Notes: generated by a model not told the origin, from the letters alone. Positions 1 through 7,257 are shown, counted from the stretch's first letter. The stretch is 35,252 bases of DNA from Pseudomonas putida W15Oct28 (GCF_000708715.2 NZ_JENB01000052.1:1-35252), one strand, 5' to 3'. Numbers and translations: made by a program.

Positions 1-61
1 CGTCGTGCTGGGGCTGGCGGTGGGGCAGTGGTGGATGTTCCGGCGGTTGCGATGGGTCTAG
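1..61 (+). CDS. cmaX: CmaX, CorA-family membrane protein (3' end only)
   Basis: Only the last 19 codons lie in the window, ending in TAG at 59-61; the 5' part is off the left edge. The visible residues are a hydrophobic stretch (VVLGLAVGQWWMF) followed by a short basic tail (RRLRWV). This is how CorA-family magnesium/cobalt transporters finish: second transmembrane helix, then a positively charged cytoplasmic end. In Pseudomonas the gene directly before crfX-cmpX-sigX-oprF is cmaX, a CorA-like protein, so position supports the call more than the few residues do. The identity is inferred from context; the fragment alone would only say 'C-terminal membrane helix'. Confidence 0.6.
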   Translation, partial: VVLGLAVGQWWMFRRLRWV

Positions 62-148
62 GTGTTCATTTTGAAACATTCGTCCCAATCGGATGTGTGA
101 CCCATTGCCCGGCCATCTCGTCTCTTGCTGACACTGCGCGAGGTGCCC

Positions 149-421
149 ATGCACGATCCGTTTGAAGAATCCCTGCGTGACCTGCTCAAGGCGTCACCCT
201 CCGGCAATGACCGCGATGACCGGGATGACGCTGCCTGCCTGGGTCGCGTGCTGAAAACCGCCAACCGCCAGGTTGGCGCGGGTGATCTGTTCAGCCTGCT
301 TGGCCGCTGGAGCCAGGCGCTGCTGATTGCCGTCAATAATGGCTCGGCGCATGTCGCGCCGGTGCGTCGACACTCTTCCCGCAACGCTGCCACCGGCAGC
401 AAAGCAGATAAGGCCGATTGA
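149..421 (+). CDS. crfX: CrfX, small conserved Pseudomonas protein of unknown function
   Basis: A 90-residue soluble protein with an acidic/hydrophilic N-terminal half (DPFEESLRDLLKAS, NDRDDRDD) and a basic, Ser/Ala-rich tail. The ATG at 149 is chosen because a GAGG box sits five bases upstream; a TTG at 125 in the same frame has no such site. Its TGA (419-421) lies two bases before the cmpX ATG at 424, so the two are surely co-transcribed and probably translationally coupled. No enzyme motif, membrane segment or signal peptide is visible. The name rests on its place between cmaX and cmpX in the conserved Pseudomonas sigX locus. Its role in the SigX envelope response is not established from sequence. 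Confidence 0.75.
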   Translation: MHDPFEESLRDLLKASPSGNDRDDRDDAACLGRVLKTANRQVGAGDLFSLLGRWSQALLIAVNNGSAHVAPVRRHSSRNAATGSKADKAD

Positions 422-423
422 AT

Positions 424-1248
424 ATGGAACTCGATCTCTGGACACAGAGCCTGGTCGCCGCGATGACCGCCCTTTGGACCAAGGTAGCGAACTTCATCCC
501 CAACCTGTTCGGCGCGCTGGTCGTGGTGCTGCTCGGTTTCGTGGTGGCCAAGCTGCTCGACACGCTGTTGTCCAAACTGCTGGCCAAGCTTGGCCTGGAC
601 CGCCTGATGGGCGGCACCGGCCTCACCAAGATGCTCGGCCGGGTTGGCATCCAGGTGCCGATCTCGACCCTGATCGGCAAGATTGTCTACTGGTTCGTGC
701 TGCTCATTTTCCTCGTCTCGGCCGCTGAGTCGCTAGGCCTGGAGCGGGTTTCGGCCACCCTCGACATGCTCGCCCTGTACCTGCCAAAAGTGTTCGGCGC
801 GGCTTTGGTGCTGCTGGCCGGCGTGCTGCTGGCGCAGGTGGCCAACGGCCTGGTGCGCGGCGCCGCCGAAGGCATCGGCCTGGAATATTCGGCAGGCCTG
901 GGGCGTATCACCCAGGGCTTGGTGATCATCATCAGCATCTCGGTTGCCATCAGCCAGCTGGAGGTGAAAACCGACCTGCTGAACCACGTGATCGTCATCG
1001 GGCTGATTACCGTTGGTCTGGCGGTAGCCCTGGCCATGGGCCTTGGCAGCCGCGAAATTGCCGGGCAGATCCTGGCCGGCATTTACGTGCGCGAGCTCTA
1101 CCAGGTCGGCCAGCAGGTGCGAATTGGAGAGGTCGAAGGGCATATCGAGGAAATCGGCACGGTGAAGACAACGCTGCTGACCGATGATGGCGAACTGGTG
1201 TCGCTGGCCAATCGCGAGCTGCTTGAGCAGCGCGTCAATAGCCGCTAA
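424..1248 (+). CDS. cmpX: CmpX, MscS-like inner-membrane protein
   Basis: A 274-residue inner-membrane protein. Hydrophobic segments lie near residues 20-45 (FGALVVVLLGFVVAKLL), 80-100 (IVYWFVLLIFLVSAAE), 115-140 and 160-210. They are followed by a small soluble domain containing VGQQVRIGEVEGHIEEIGTV, which resembles the beta domain that follows the pore helix in MscS-type mechanosensitive channels. An internal repeat of 'KVFGALVVLLAG/NLFGALVVVLLG' type suggests a duplicated membrane unit, as in the TM_helix family. Pseudomonas CmpX is known as a conserved membrane protein that affects SigX activity and envelope homeostasis. Start ATG 424 is preferred over TTG 418, which lies inside the crfX end. 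Whether it conducts ions cannot be told from sequence. Confidence 0.82.
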   Translation: MELDLWTQSLVAAMTALWTKVANFIPNLFGALVVVLLGFVVAKLLDTLLSKLLAKLGLDRLMGGTGLTKMLGRVGIQVPISTLIGKIVYWFVLLIFLVSAAESLGLERVSATLDMLALYLPKVFGAALVLLAGVLLAQVANGLVRGAAEGIGLEYSAGLGRITQGLVIIISISVAISQLEVKTDLLNHVIVIGLITVGLAVALAMGLGSREIAGQILAGIYVRELYQVGQQVRIGEVEGHIEEIGTVKTTLLTDDGELVSLANRELLEQRVNSR

Positions 1249-1273
1249 CCGCACAAAAGCTGTTAATGTATGC

Positions 1274-1307
1274 CGCCGCGAAATTCGACCCACGGGGTCG
1301 CGCGGCG
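1274..1307 (+). promoter_or_regulatory. Inverted repeat in the cmpX-sigX gap
   Basis: Arms CGCCGCG (1274-1280) and CGCGGCG (1301-1307) pair. Inside them CGACC (1286-1290) pairs with GGTCG (1296-1300), leaving a five-base bulge (AAATT) on the left side only. No T-run follows, so it is not an ordinary intrinsic terminator. It lies 30 bases before the sigX TTG start and could attenuate read-through from cmpX or shape sigX mRNA. Function is not known. Confidence 0.45.
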
Positions 1308-1337
1308 ACATTGACCTGACTGTCGGCCAGATCCGTT

Positions 1338-1928
1338 TTGAATAAAGTTCATTCGCCGCCCATGCGTTATGACCCCCGCGAGCTCACCGATGAAGAGTTG
1401 GTGGCGCGTTCGCATGAGGAGCTGTACCACGTTACCCGCGCCTATGAGGAGCTCATGCGGCGCTATCAGCGGACCCTTTTCAACGTCTGTGCGCGTTATT
1501 TGGGGAACGACCGTGACGCGGACGATGTCTGTCAAGAAGTGATGCTCAAGGTGCTGTACGGGCTGAAGAACTTCGAGGGTAAATCCAAGTTCAAGACCTG
1601 GCTCTACAGCATCACCTACAACGAGTGCATCACCCAGTACCGCAAGGAGCGCCGTAAACGCCGGTTGATGGATGCCTTGAGTCTGGACCCTATCGAAGAG
1701 GCGTCCGAAGACAAGGCCCCGAAGCCGGAAGAAAAAGGCGGGCTGGACAAGTGGCTGGTGCATGTGAACCCGATTGACCGGGAAATTCTGGTGCTGCGTT
1801 TTGTCGCAGAACTGGAATTTCAGGAAATTGCAGACATCATGCACATGGGCCTGAGCGCAACGAAAATGCGCTACAAGCGTGCGCTAGACAAGCTTCGTGA
1901 GAAATTTGCCGGCCTCGATGAAACTTAG
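1338..1928 (+). CDS. sigX: SigX, ECF-family RNA polymerase sigma factor
   Basis: A 196-residue ECF sigma factor. Region 2 spans about residues 25-100 (YEELMRRYQRTLFNVC, DADDVCQEVMLKV, FKTWLYSITYNECI). A charged linker follows (residues 115-135, with KAPKPEEKGG). Region 4 is near residues 138-190 (PIDREILVLRFVAELEFQEIADIM, then LSATKMRYKRALDKLREKF as recognition helix). SigX drives oprF, fatty-acid and envelope genes in Pseudomonas and answers to cell-wall or osmotic stress. No anti-sigma gene adjoins it; crfX and cmpX take that position. The start used is TTG 1338, because the MNK- N-terminus is conserved in Pseudomonas SigX; ATG 1362 is the alternative. The ribosome site before TTG is weak, which suits low expression. 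Confidence 0.93.
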   Translation: MNKVHSPPMRYDPRELTDEELVARSHEELYHVTRAYEELMRRYQRTLFNVCARYLGNDRDADDVCQEVMLKVLYGLKNFEGKSKFKTWLYSITYNECITQYRKERRKRRLMDALSLDPIEEASEDKAPKPEEKGGLDKWLVHVNPIDREILVLRFVAELEFQEIADIMHMGLSATKMRYKRALDKLREKFAGLDET

Positions 1929-2039
1929 TGGCATGCAAATATCTCTAACGAATCGGCGAGTTCTGCTAGACTTGCCGTCGAGTTGTCCCCCTTGTTTGTG
2001 GTGGGACTGCTTAACTATCACCAGATGGGGATTTAACGG

Positions 2040-3074
2040 ATGAAATTGAAAAACACCTTGGGCTTGGCCATTGGTTCGCTCGTAGCCGCTACCTCGATTG
2101 GCGCTATGGCACAAGGCACAGGCGCTGTGGAAGTCGAAGGCTTCTACAAGAAAGAGTTCTTCGACAGCCAGCGCGACTTCAAGAACGACGGCAACCTGTT
2201 CGGCGGCTCGATCGGTTACTTCCTGACCGACGACGTTGAACTGCGCCTGGGTTACGACGAAGTTCACAACGCTCGTGGCGAAGACGGCAAGAACATCAAG
2301 GGCTCGAACACCGCCCTGGACGCCGTTTACCACTTCAACAACCCGTATGACGCAATCCGTCCGTACGTTTCCGCTGGTTTCTCGCACCAGTCGCTGGGCC
2401 AGACCGGCCGTGGCGGTCGTGACCACTCCACCTTCGCCAACGTTGGCGCTGGCGCCAAGTGGTACATCACCGACATGTTCTACGCCCGTGCCGGCGTAGA
2501 AGCTCAGTACAACATCGACCAGGGCGACACCGAGTGGGCCCCAAGCGTTGGTGTTGGCCTGAACTTCGGCGGTAGCCCGAAGCAAGCCGAAGCCGCTCCA
2601 GCTCCAGTTGCTGAAGTCTGCTCCGACTCCGACAACGACGGCGTTTGCGACAACGTCGACAAGTGCCCAGACACCCCGGCCAACGTTACCGTTGACGCCG
2701 ACGGCTGCCCGGCTGTTGCCGAAGTCGTTCGTGTTGAGCTGGACGTCAAGTTCGACTTCGACAAGTCGGTCGTCAAGCCTAACAGCTACGGCGACATCAA
2801 AAACCTGGCTGACTTCATGAAGCAGTACCCACAAACCACCACCGTGGTTGAAGGTCACACTGACTCCGTGGGTCCAGACGCTTACAACCAGAAGCTGTCC
2901 GAGCGTCGTGCCAACGCTGTCAAGCAAGTCCTGACCCAGCAGTACGGCGTAGAATCTACCCGTGTTGACTCGGTAGGCTACGGCGAAACCCGTCCGGTTG
3001 CTGACAACGCCACCGAAGAAGGCCGTGCTGTCAACCGTCGCGTTGAAGCTCAGGTAGAAGCTCAGTCCAAGTAA
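2040..3074 (+). CDS. oprF: OprF, major outer-membrane porin / OmpA-like peptidoglycan anchor
   Basis: A 344-residue outer-membrane protein. Residues 1-24 form a signal peptide ending AMA before QGTG. Residues 25-185 form the eight-strand beta barrel with alternating aromatic/glycine strands. A Cys-rich calcium-repeat-like linker follows from Cys194 (DSDNDGVCDNVDKCPDTP), then an OmpA C-terminal domain from about residue 228 (FDFDKSVVKP, VEGHTDSVGPDAYNQKLSERRA) that binds peptidoglycan. Family length is about 330-350. Codon use is strongly biased to C- and T-ending favoured codons, as expected for one of the most abundant proteins. It lies 111 bases after sigX. SigX-dependent transcription is known in other pseudomonads, but I could not place the promoter in 1929-2039 with confidence. 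Confidence 0.97.
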   Translation: MKLKNTLGLAIGSLVAATSIGAMAQGTGAVEVEGFYKKEFFDSQRDFKNDGNLFGGSIGYFLTDDVELRLGYDEVHNARGEDGKNIKGSNTALDAVYHFNNPYDAIRPYVSAGFSHQSLGQTGRGGRDHSTFANVGAGAKWYITDMFYARAGVEAQYNIDQGDTEWAPSVGVGLNFGGSPKQAEAAPAPVAEVCSDSDNDGVCDNVDKCPDTPANVTVDADGCPAVAEVVRVELDVKFDFDKSVVKPNSYGDIKNLADFMKQYPQTTTVVEGHTDSVGPDAYNQKLSERRANAVKQVLTQQYGVESTRVDSVGYGETRPVADNATEEGRAVNRRVEAQVEAQSK

Positions 3075-3092
3075 TTGGCCTGATGTTTCATG

Positions 3093-3118
3093 AAAAACCC
3101 GGCCTCGGCCGGGTTTTT
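3093..3118 (+). terminator. oprF intrinsic terminator
   Basis: Stem CCCGGCC (3098-3104) with GGCCGGG (3107-3113), extended by AAAAA on the left and TTTTT (3114-3118) on the right. It starts 19 bases after the oprF stop. The pattern is classic and could work in both directions. Confidence 0.9.
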
Positions 3119-3142
3119 CTTTGCCTGGATTTTTTGTCGCTT

Positions 3143-3276
3143 GTACCGGCCCTTTCGCGGGTAAATCGGACCGCCGCACCGCCGCTCCCACAGGGACTGC
3201 ACCGCTGCTGAATCTGGTGCAGTCCCTGTGGGAGCGGCGGTGCGGCGGTCCGATTTACCCGCGAAAGGGCCGGTAC
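3143..3276. repeat. REP-type perfect 61-bp inverted repeat
   Basis: Left arm 3143-3203 and right arm 3216-3276 are exact reverse complements over 61 bases, with a 12-base loop (3204-3215). The arms hold the pseudomonad REP core: CGGCCCTTTCGCGGGTAAA on the outside and GCTCCCACAGGGA on the inside. The element fills the gap between the oprF terminator and the cobA stop, so it also separates two convergent transcripts. The arms are longer than usual for a REP pair because they include an extra block rich in CCGCCGCACC. Confidence 0.9.
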
Positions 3277-3291
3277 GGCACAGGCAATACA

Positions 3292-4032
3292 TCATCCGGC
3301 GATTGCGACCAAGGCCTGAGCCTGCTGTTCCCCAACCACTTCCCCAATCACCAGAATCGCCGGGCTACGCAAGCCAAACCCGCGCGCATCGTCCACCATC
3401 CCCCGCACATCGCTCCTGCACTCACGCTGCTGCGGCATCGAGGCATTCTCGATCATCGCCACCGGCATGCCCGGGGCCATGCCCCCCGCCAGCAACCCTT
3501 GGCGTACCTGTTCCAGCCGCGCCACGCCCATGTACACCACCAGCGTCGTCCCGCCCTGTGCCAGGGCCGCCCAGTTCAGTTCGCTGTCGTCCTGAGTGTG
3601 CGCCGTCACCAGCGTCACCCCGCGGCTTACACCGCGTGAAGTCAGCGAAATGCCGCATTGCGTGGCGCCTGCCAGGCCCGCCGTGATGCCGTTGACCAGC
3701 TCCACTTCGATGCCATGCCCCTGCAGCCATAGCGCCTCCTCACCTCCACGACCGAAAATACACGGGTCGCCACCTTTGAGCCGTACCACGCAACGCCCTT
3801 GTCGAGCATGGCGCAACATCAGGCGCTGGATGAACGCCTGTGGTGTGGAGCGGCAGCCGCCGCGCTTGCCCACGGCGATCACTCGGGCCTGCGGGCAGTG
3901 CTCCAGTACTGCCGGGTTGACCAGGTCGTCGATCATCACCACGGCGGCTTGCTGCAGGGCACGTACCGCCTTGAGGGTGAGCAGTTCAGGGTCGCCAGGG
4001 CCAGCACCCACCAGCCAGACTTTTGCATTCAT
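3292..4032 (-). CDS. cobA: Uroporphyrinogen-III C-methyltransferase (siroheme branch)
   Basis: A 246-residue SAM-dependent enzyme that methylates uroporphyrinogen III at C2 and C7 to precorrin-2, the entry to siroheme and cobalamin. Family motifs run in order: VWLVGAGPGDPELLTLKA at residues 5-22, VGKRGG near 55, VRLKGGDPCIFGRGGEEA near 82-101, GITAGLAGATQCGISLTSRG near 115-135, and VYMGV near 165. It is the single-domain form, without the CysG dehydrogenase/chelatase part. Start ATG 4030-4032 has GAGGAA upstream. It lies 27 bases after the kinase gene at the end of the nas cluster. This suggests it supplies siroheme for assimilatory nitrite reductase, which is not in this window. Confidence 0.93.
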   Translation of the reverse strand: MNAKVWLVGAGPGDPELLTLKAVRALQQAAVVMIDDLVNPAVLEHCPQARVIAVGKRGGCRSTPQAFIQRLMLRHARQGRCVVRLKGGDPCIFGRGGEEALWLQGHGIEVELVNGITAGLAGATQCGISLTSRGVSRGVTLVTAHTQDDSELNWAALAQGGTTLVVYMGVARLEQVRQGLLAGGMAPGMPVAMIENASMPQQRECRSDVRGMVDDARGFGLRSPAILVIGEVVGEQQAQALVAIAG

Positions 4033-4059
4033 CGGGTATTCCTCAGTGGCAGGGCGCGT

Positions 4060-5730
4060 TCAGCCTTTTAGCAGGCTGAGCAGCAAAATCAGGTTGAACA
4101 GCAAAGACAGCAGGGCCAGGGTGCGCCACACCTTCAGCGGCTCGCGCTCCAGCAATGGCCGTGGCCGGCTGGGTAGTTCCTGGCGGTCGCCGCGTTCCAG
4201 CAGCAGCAACCAGTGTTCGGCTGTTTCGAAGCGTTGCGCCGGGTCGGCGGCCACCGCCTGCTGCAGGTTGTGCTGCAGCCATTCCGGCAGGTCGGGGCGG
4301 TAGCGTGCGGCGTTGACTGGCTGGCCGAAACGCGGGCGCTGGAAGGCTTCCACCTCGCCATACGGGTAGTGCCCGGTCAGCAGGTGGTACAGCGTCACGC
4401 CGACGGCATACAGGTCTTGGCGCGGGCTGGGCGGTTGGCCCTCGAACGCTTCCGGGGCAATGTACGAGGGGGTGCCGGGCACGTCGTGCAGCGGGTCTTC
4501 GGACAGCCCCGGGCAGTAGGCCAGGCCGAAATCCAGCAGGCGCAGTTGGCCATCGCTGCCCAGGTGCAGGTTGTCTGGCTTGATATCGCGGTGCAGCAGG
4601 TTGCGCCGGTGCAGCACGCCGACCGCCTGCAGCAGTTGCCGGGCCATTTCCAGCCACTGCGGCAAGGGCAGCGGGCCGTGTTCGGCCAGCAGCGCCGCAA
4701 GGGTCTGGCCGGGGTATTCGCGCATCACGTAGTACAGGTGTTGCCGCTGGCTGGCAGCATGCAGCTCGGGGAAATGTCGGCCAGCGACCCGGCGCAGGAA
4801 CCATTCTTCCAGCAACAGCCCCTGTGCCGCCTTAGGCTCCTGTTCGCGTGCGGCAGGCAGGGTTTTAAGCAGCCAGGCTTGACCTTGGCCGTCGCGCACC
4901 CGATACAGCAGCGACTGGCGGCTGTGCGACAGCAGCTGTTCGGTGTGCCAGCCATCGATCGCCTGGCCTTCGCGCAGCGGGCCAGGTACCGACCATTGCT
5001 GCAACTGTGCCAGGGTGTCGCCGAGGTTGTCGGTGCCGGGTTGCTCGACCTGTACCAGCAAGGCACTGGCGTTGTCCTGGCTGCCGTTGAGGTGGGCGCT
5101 GGCAACCAGCGTGTCGACGGCCAGTTGCAGGTCGGGCTGCTCACGCAGCACCGCCTGGATGTGCTGGTCGCCCAGGCTGGCCCAGACCCCGTCGCTTAAC
5201 AGCAGGAAGCACTCGCCCGCCTGCAGCTCGCCCTCCAGGTAATCCACCAGCAGGTGTTGGTCCAGGCCCAGCGCGCGCTTCAGCACATGCTGCATGCCCG
5301 GCTGGTCCCACACGTGGTCTTCGCTAAGGCACTGCAGGTGCCCGGCGTGCCAGCGGTACACACGGCAGTCCCCGACATGGGCCAGGGTGAAGCGCCGGCC
5401 CCGCAGCACCAGTGCGCTGAGGGTGGTCAACAATGGCTGGCCGCTGCCTTGGGCGCGCAGCCAGCGGTTCTGTGCCAGCAGCAGGCGGTCGAGGGCCTGG
5501 GCCACACTCCAGGTGGCGGGGGTGGCGTAGTAGTCCAGGGCCAATGCCTGCAAGCTGGCGCGTGCTGCCAGGCCACCATCGGCGCATTGGCTGACGCCGT
5601 CGGCGAGGGCGAACAGGTAGCCCTTGCTGGCGGCCAGCTCTGGCGCTGGGGTCACCAGGCGCAGGGCGTCCTGGTTTTCCGCGCGCGGCCCGGTGGCGCT
5701 GGCCTGGGCAAAGCTCAGTTGCAGGCTCAT
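4060..5730 (-). CDS. PP2C phosphatase / Ser-Thr kinase fusion with C-terminal membrane anchor
   Basis: A 556-residue bifunctional protein. Residues 1-240 are a PP2C-type phosphatase domain with metal-binding acidic motifs (RAENQDA at 16-22, LADGVS near 43, GDCRVYRW near 118, LLSDGVW near 178, GSQDNASALLV near 215). Residues 265-520 are a Hanks-type kinase: HRDIKPDN at 380-387 (catalytic Asp382), DFG near 400, GTPSYIAPEAFEG near 420, DLYAVGVTLYHLLTG near 445. The glycine loop is degenerate (LLSHSRQSLLYRV), while the VAIK-like lysine seems present (WLLKTL). A final hydrophobic helix (about 533-553) should hold it in the inner membrane with the domains in the cytoplasm. Its start is nine bases after the nasA stop (TGAGG), so it is coupled to nasA. 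It may adjust nitrate uptake by phosphorylation, but substrates are unknown. Confidence 0.9.
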   Translation of the reverse strand: MSLQLSFAQASATGPRAENQDALRLVTPAPELAASKGYLFALADGVSQCADGGLAARASLQALALDYYATPATWSVAQALDRLLLAQNRWLRAQGSGQPLLTTLSALVLRGRRFTLAHVGDCRVYRWHAGHLQCLSEDHVWDQPGMQHVLKRALGLDQHLLVDYLEGELQAGECFLLLSDGVWASLGDQHIQAVLREQPDLQLAVDTLVASAHLNGSQDNASALLVQVEQPGTDNLGDTLAQLQQWSVPGPLREGQAIDGWHTEQLLSHSRQSLLYRVRDGQGQAWLLKTLPAAREQEPKAAQGLLLEEWFLRRVAGRHFPELHAASQRQHLYYVMREYPGQTLAALLAEHGPLPLPQWLEMARQLLQAVGVLHRRNLLHRDIKPDNLHLGSDGQLRLLDFGLAYCPGLSEDPLHDVPGTPSYIAPEAFEGQPPSPRQDLYAVGVTLYHLLTGHYPYGEVEAFQRPRFGQPVNAARYRPDLPEWLQHNLQQAVAADPAQRFETAEHWLLLLERGDRQELPSRPRPLLEREPLKVWRTLALLSLLFNLILLLSLLKG

Positions 5731-5739
5731 CGGCGTGCC

Positions 5740-6951
5740 TCAGACCCGCGCTGCAGTGACTGCAGCCGAGCCCCAGGTGGTGCGCCAGCGCTGTTTCACG
5801 CCGTGCAGGCCGAACCATGCCAGCAGGCCCAGGCTGGCGAACAGCCACAGGCCCAACTGATAATCGCCGGTGTGCTGCTTGATGGTGCCAAGCCCTGCCG
5901 CCAGCAGGAAGCCGCCGATACCGCCGGCCATGCCGATCAGCCCGGTCATCACGCCGATTTCCTGGCGGAAGCGTTGTGGCACCAGCTGGAATACCGCGCC
6001 ATTGCCAGCGCCAAGGCCAAGCATGGCACTGATGAACAGCGCCAGTGCGGCGGCGGCAGACGGCAGGTTGAAACCGACTGCGGCAATGCAGATGGCGGCC
6101 ACGCTGTACATGCCCAGCAGGGTGCGGATGCCGCCGAAGCGGTCGGCCAGGGCGCCGCCGAGCGGGCGCATCAGGCTGCCGGCGAACACGCAGGCAGCGG
6201 TGTAGTAGCCGGCGGTGACCGGGCTCAGGCCGTACTGGTCGCTGAAGTAGCCGGGCAGGGCGCTGGCCAGGCCGATGAAACCGCCGAAAGTGACGCTGTA
6301 GAAGAACATGAACCACCAGCTGTCACGGTCGCCGAGGGCCTTGAGGTAGTCCGCCATGGCTTTCGGCTTGGGGCGCTCTGGGGCGTTGCGTGCCAGCAGG
6401 GCGAACACCACCAGCGCCAGCGTCAACGGAATCAGCGCGAAGCCGAACACATTGCTCCAGCCAAAACCGGCGGCCAACGCCGGGGCCAGCAGGGCGGCGA
6501 ACACCGTGCCGGAGTTGCCGGCGCCGGCAATGCCCATGGCCTTGCCCTGGTGTTGCGGCGGGTACCACTGCGACGCCAGCGGCAGCGAAACGGCGAACGA
6601 AGCGCCGGCAAAGCCGAGGAACAAGCCCAGCAGCAGCACCTGTTCATAGCTGTGTACACCGAAGTGCCAGGCCGCCGCCAACGCGGCGATGACCACCACC
6701 TGGCCGATCAGGCCGGCGGTCTTGGGCGACAGGCGGTCGACCAGCACGCCCATGGCAAAGCGCAGGATCGCCCCGGACAGGATCGGCATGGCCACCATCA
6801 GGCCCCGTTGTTGTGCACTCAGTTGCAGGTCACCGGCAATCTGCACCGCCATCGGGCCCAGCAGGTACCAGACCATGAAGCTCAGGTCGAAGTACAGGAA
6901 CGCAGCGAACAGCGTGGGCACATGCCCGGATTTCCAGAAGCTGGTACTCAT
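5740..6951 (-). CDS. nasA: Nitrate/nitrite MFS transporter NasA (NarK/NNP family)
   Basis: A 403-residue, 12-helix major-facilitator protein. It contains FMVWYLLGPMAVQI in helix 1, the MFS loop motif RFAMGVLVDRLSPK after helix 2, a nitrate-porter glycine-rich signature GIAGAGNSGTVFAALLAP in helix 5, and a second one (GLGAGNGAVFQLVPQRF ... GMAGGIGGFLLAAGLG) in the C-terminal half. This marks the nitrate/nitrite porter family that brings nitrate across the inner membrane. ATG 6949-6951 is chosen because AGGTG lies seven bases upstream and the protein then begins MSTSFWKSGH; an earlier in-frame codon (6975) falls in the leader. Expression should depend on the sigma-54 promoter at 7085-7101 and NasT antitermination in the leader. 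Confidence 0.94.
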   Translation of the reverse strand: MSTSFWKSGHVPTLFAAFLYFDLSFMVWYLLGPMAVQIAGDLQLSAQQRGLMVAMPILSGAILRFAMGVLVDRLSPKTAGLIGQVVVIAALAAAWHFGVHSYEQVLLLGLFLGFAGASFAVSLPLASQWYPPQHQGKAMGIAGAGNSGTVFAALLAPALAAGFGWSNVFGFALIPLTLALVVFALLARNAPERPKPKAMADYLKALGDRDSWWFMFFYSVTFGGFIGLASALPGYFSDQYGLSPVTAGYYTAACVFAGSLMRPLGGALADRFGGIRTLLGMYSVAAICIAAVGFNLPSAAAALALFISAMLGLGAGNGAVFQLVPQRFRQEIGVMTGLIGMAGGIGGFLLAAGLGTIKQHTGDYQLGLWLFASLGLLAWFGLHGVKQRWRTTWGSAAVTAARV

Positions 6952-6982
6952 CGAACACCTCACTCGGCAATGCAACGGAACG

Positions 6983-7034
6983 AAAAAGACGCCGCTACCC
7001 GCTCCATGAAGGTGGAGGGGAGAGCGACGTCTTT
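6983..7034 (-). terminator. Leader terminator of nasA (NasT-controlled)
   Basis: On the minus strand, AAAGACGTCGCT (7034-7023) pairs with AGCGGCGTCTTT (6996-6985) over 12 positions with one T-G wobble, and the U-run ends at 6983. A small inner hairpin (CTCCA 7006-7002... read on the plus strand, with TGGAG at 7013-7017) sits within. It ends 31 bases before the nasA ATG, so unless blocked it should stop transcription before the gene. Its 5' arm overlaps the antiterminator hairpin at 7025-7038. Confidence 0.88.
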
Positions 7035-7070
7035 GTCGGGATTTAAGTGGGGCAACCGCCGTTGGCTACC
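7025..7070 (-). promoter_or_regulatory. Tandem six-base-loop hairpins: ANTAR (NasT) antiterminator in the nasA leader
   Basis: Hairpin P1 (7070-7051, minus strand) has arms GGTAGCC and GGTTGCC around the loop AACGGC. Hairpin P2 (7038-7025) has arms CGAC and GTCG around the loop AAAGAC. Both loops carry A at position 1 and G at position 4, the signature recognised by ANTAR-domain proteins. A 12-base linker joins them. P2 uses the same bases as the 5' arm of the terminator at 6983-7034, so binding of NasT to P1-P2 would prevent the terminator. This is established for ANTAR regulators and nas leaders in other bacteria; here it is read from sequence. Confidence 0.85.
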
Positions 7071-7084
7071 GGTGCAAATACATC

Positions 7085-7101
7085 AGCAAGAGCCGGGCCA
7101 A
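7085..7101 (-). promoter_or_regulatory. Sigma-54 (-24/-12) promoter of nasA
   Basis: Minus strand 7101-7085 reads TTGGCCC-GGCTC-TTGCT. It matches TTGGCAC-N5-TTGCW except for one A-to-C change, with exactly 10 bases between the GG and GC elements. Predicted transcription start is about 7074, four bases before hairpin P1, so the leader RNA would contain the whole antiterminator. No clear NtrC enhancer was identified; a REP pair starts 26 bases upstream. Confidence 0.72.
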
Positions 7102-7126
7102 TTCGGAGTGTCGAGCAGCGCGGACT

Positions 7127-7245
7127 TTGTGGGAGCGGCCTTGTGTCGCGATGGGGCTGCGAAGCAGCCCCGGCAATCTCAGTGGCGAAGCTGAAATCCT
7201 GGGGCCGCTGCGCAGCCCTATCGCGACACAAGGCCGCTCCCACAA
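7127..7245. repeat. REP inverted pair between nasT and the nasA promoter
   Basis: Outer arms 7127-7152 and 7220-7245 are exact 26-base reverse complements (TTGTGGGAGCGGCC...CGCGAT). Inside lies a separate hairpin, GGGGCTGC-GAA-GCAGCCCC (7153-7171). The element begins 12 bases after the nasT stop and probably forms the 3' end structure of the nasS-nasT mRNA. It leaves nasA to its own promoter. Confidence 0.85.
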
Positions 7246-7257
7246 GGGCCTGCGCTG

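Noticed and set aside
1929..2039. SigX-dependent oprF promoter
   Set aside because: One is expected from other pseudomonads, but no pair of elements with acceptable spacing could be identified by eye, so no site is claimed.
1884..3191. 435-codon minus-strand frame over oprF
   Set aside because: oprF is unmistakable on the other strand; the frame is open only because of its biased codon use.
5254..7194. 646-codon plus-strand frame across the kinase and nasA genes
   Set aside because: It is antisense to two genes with clear domains, is rich in Gln/Ala/Gly/His as expected for the complement of high-GC coding DNA, and has no motif.
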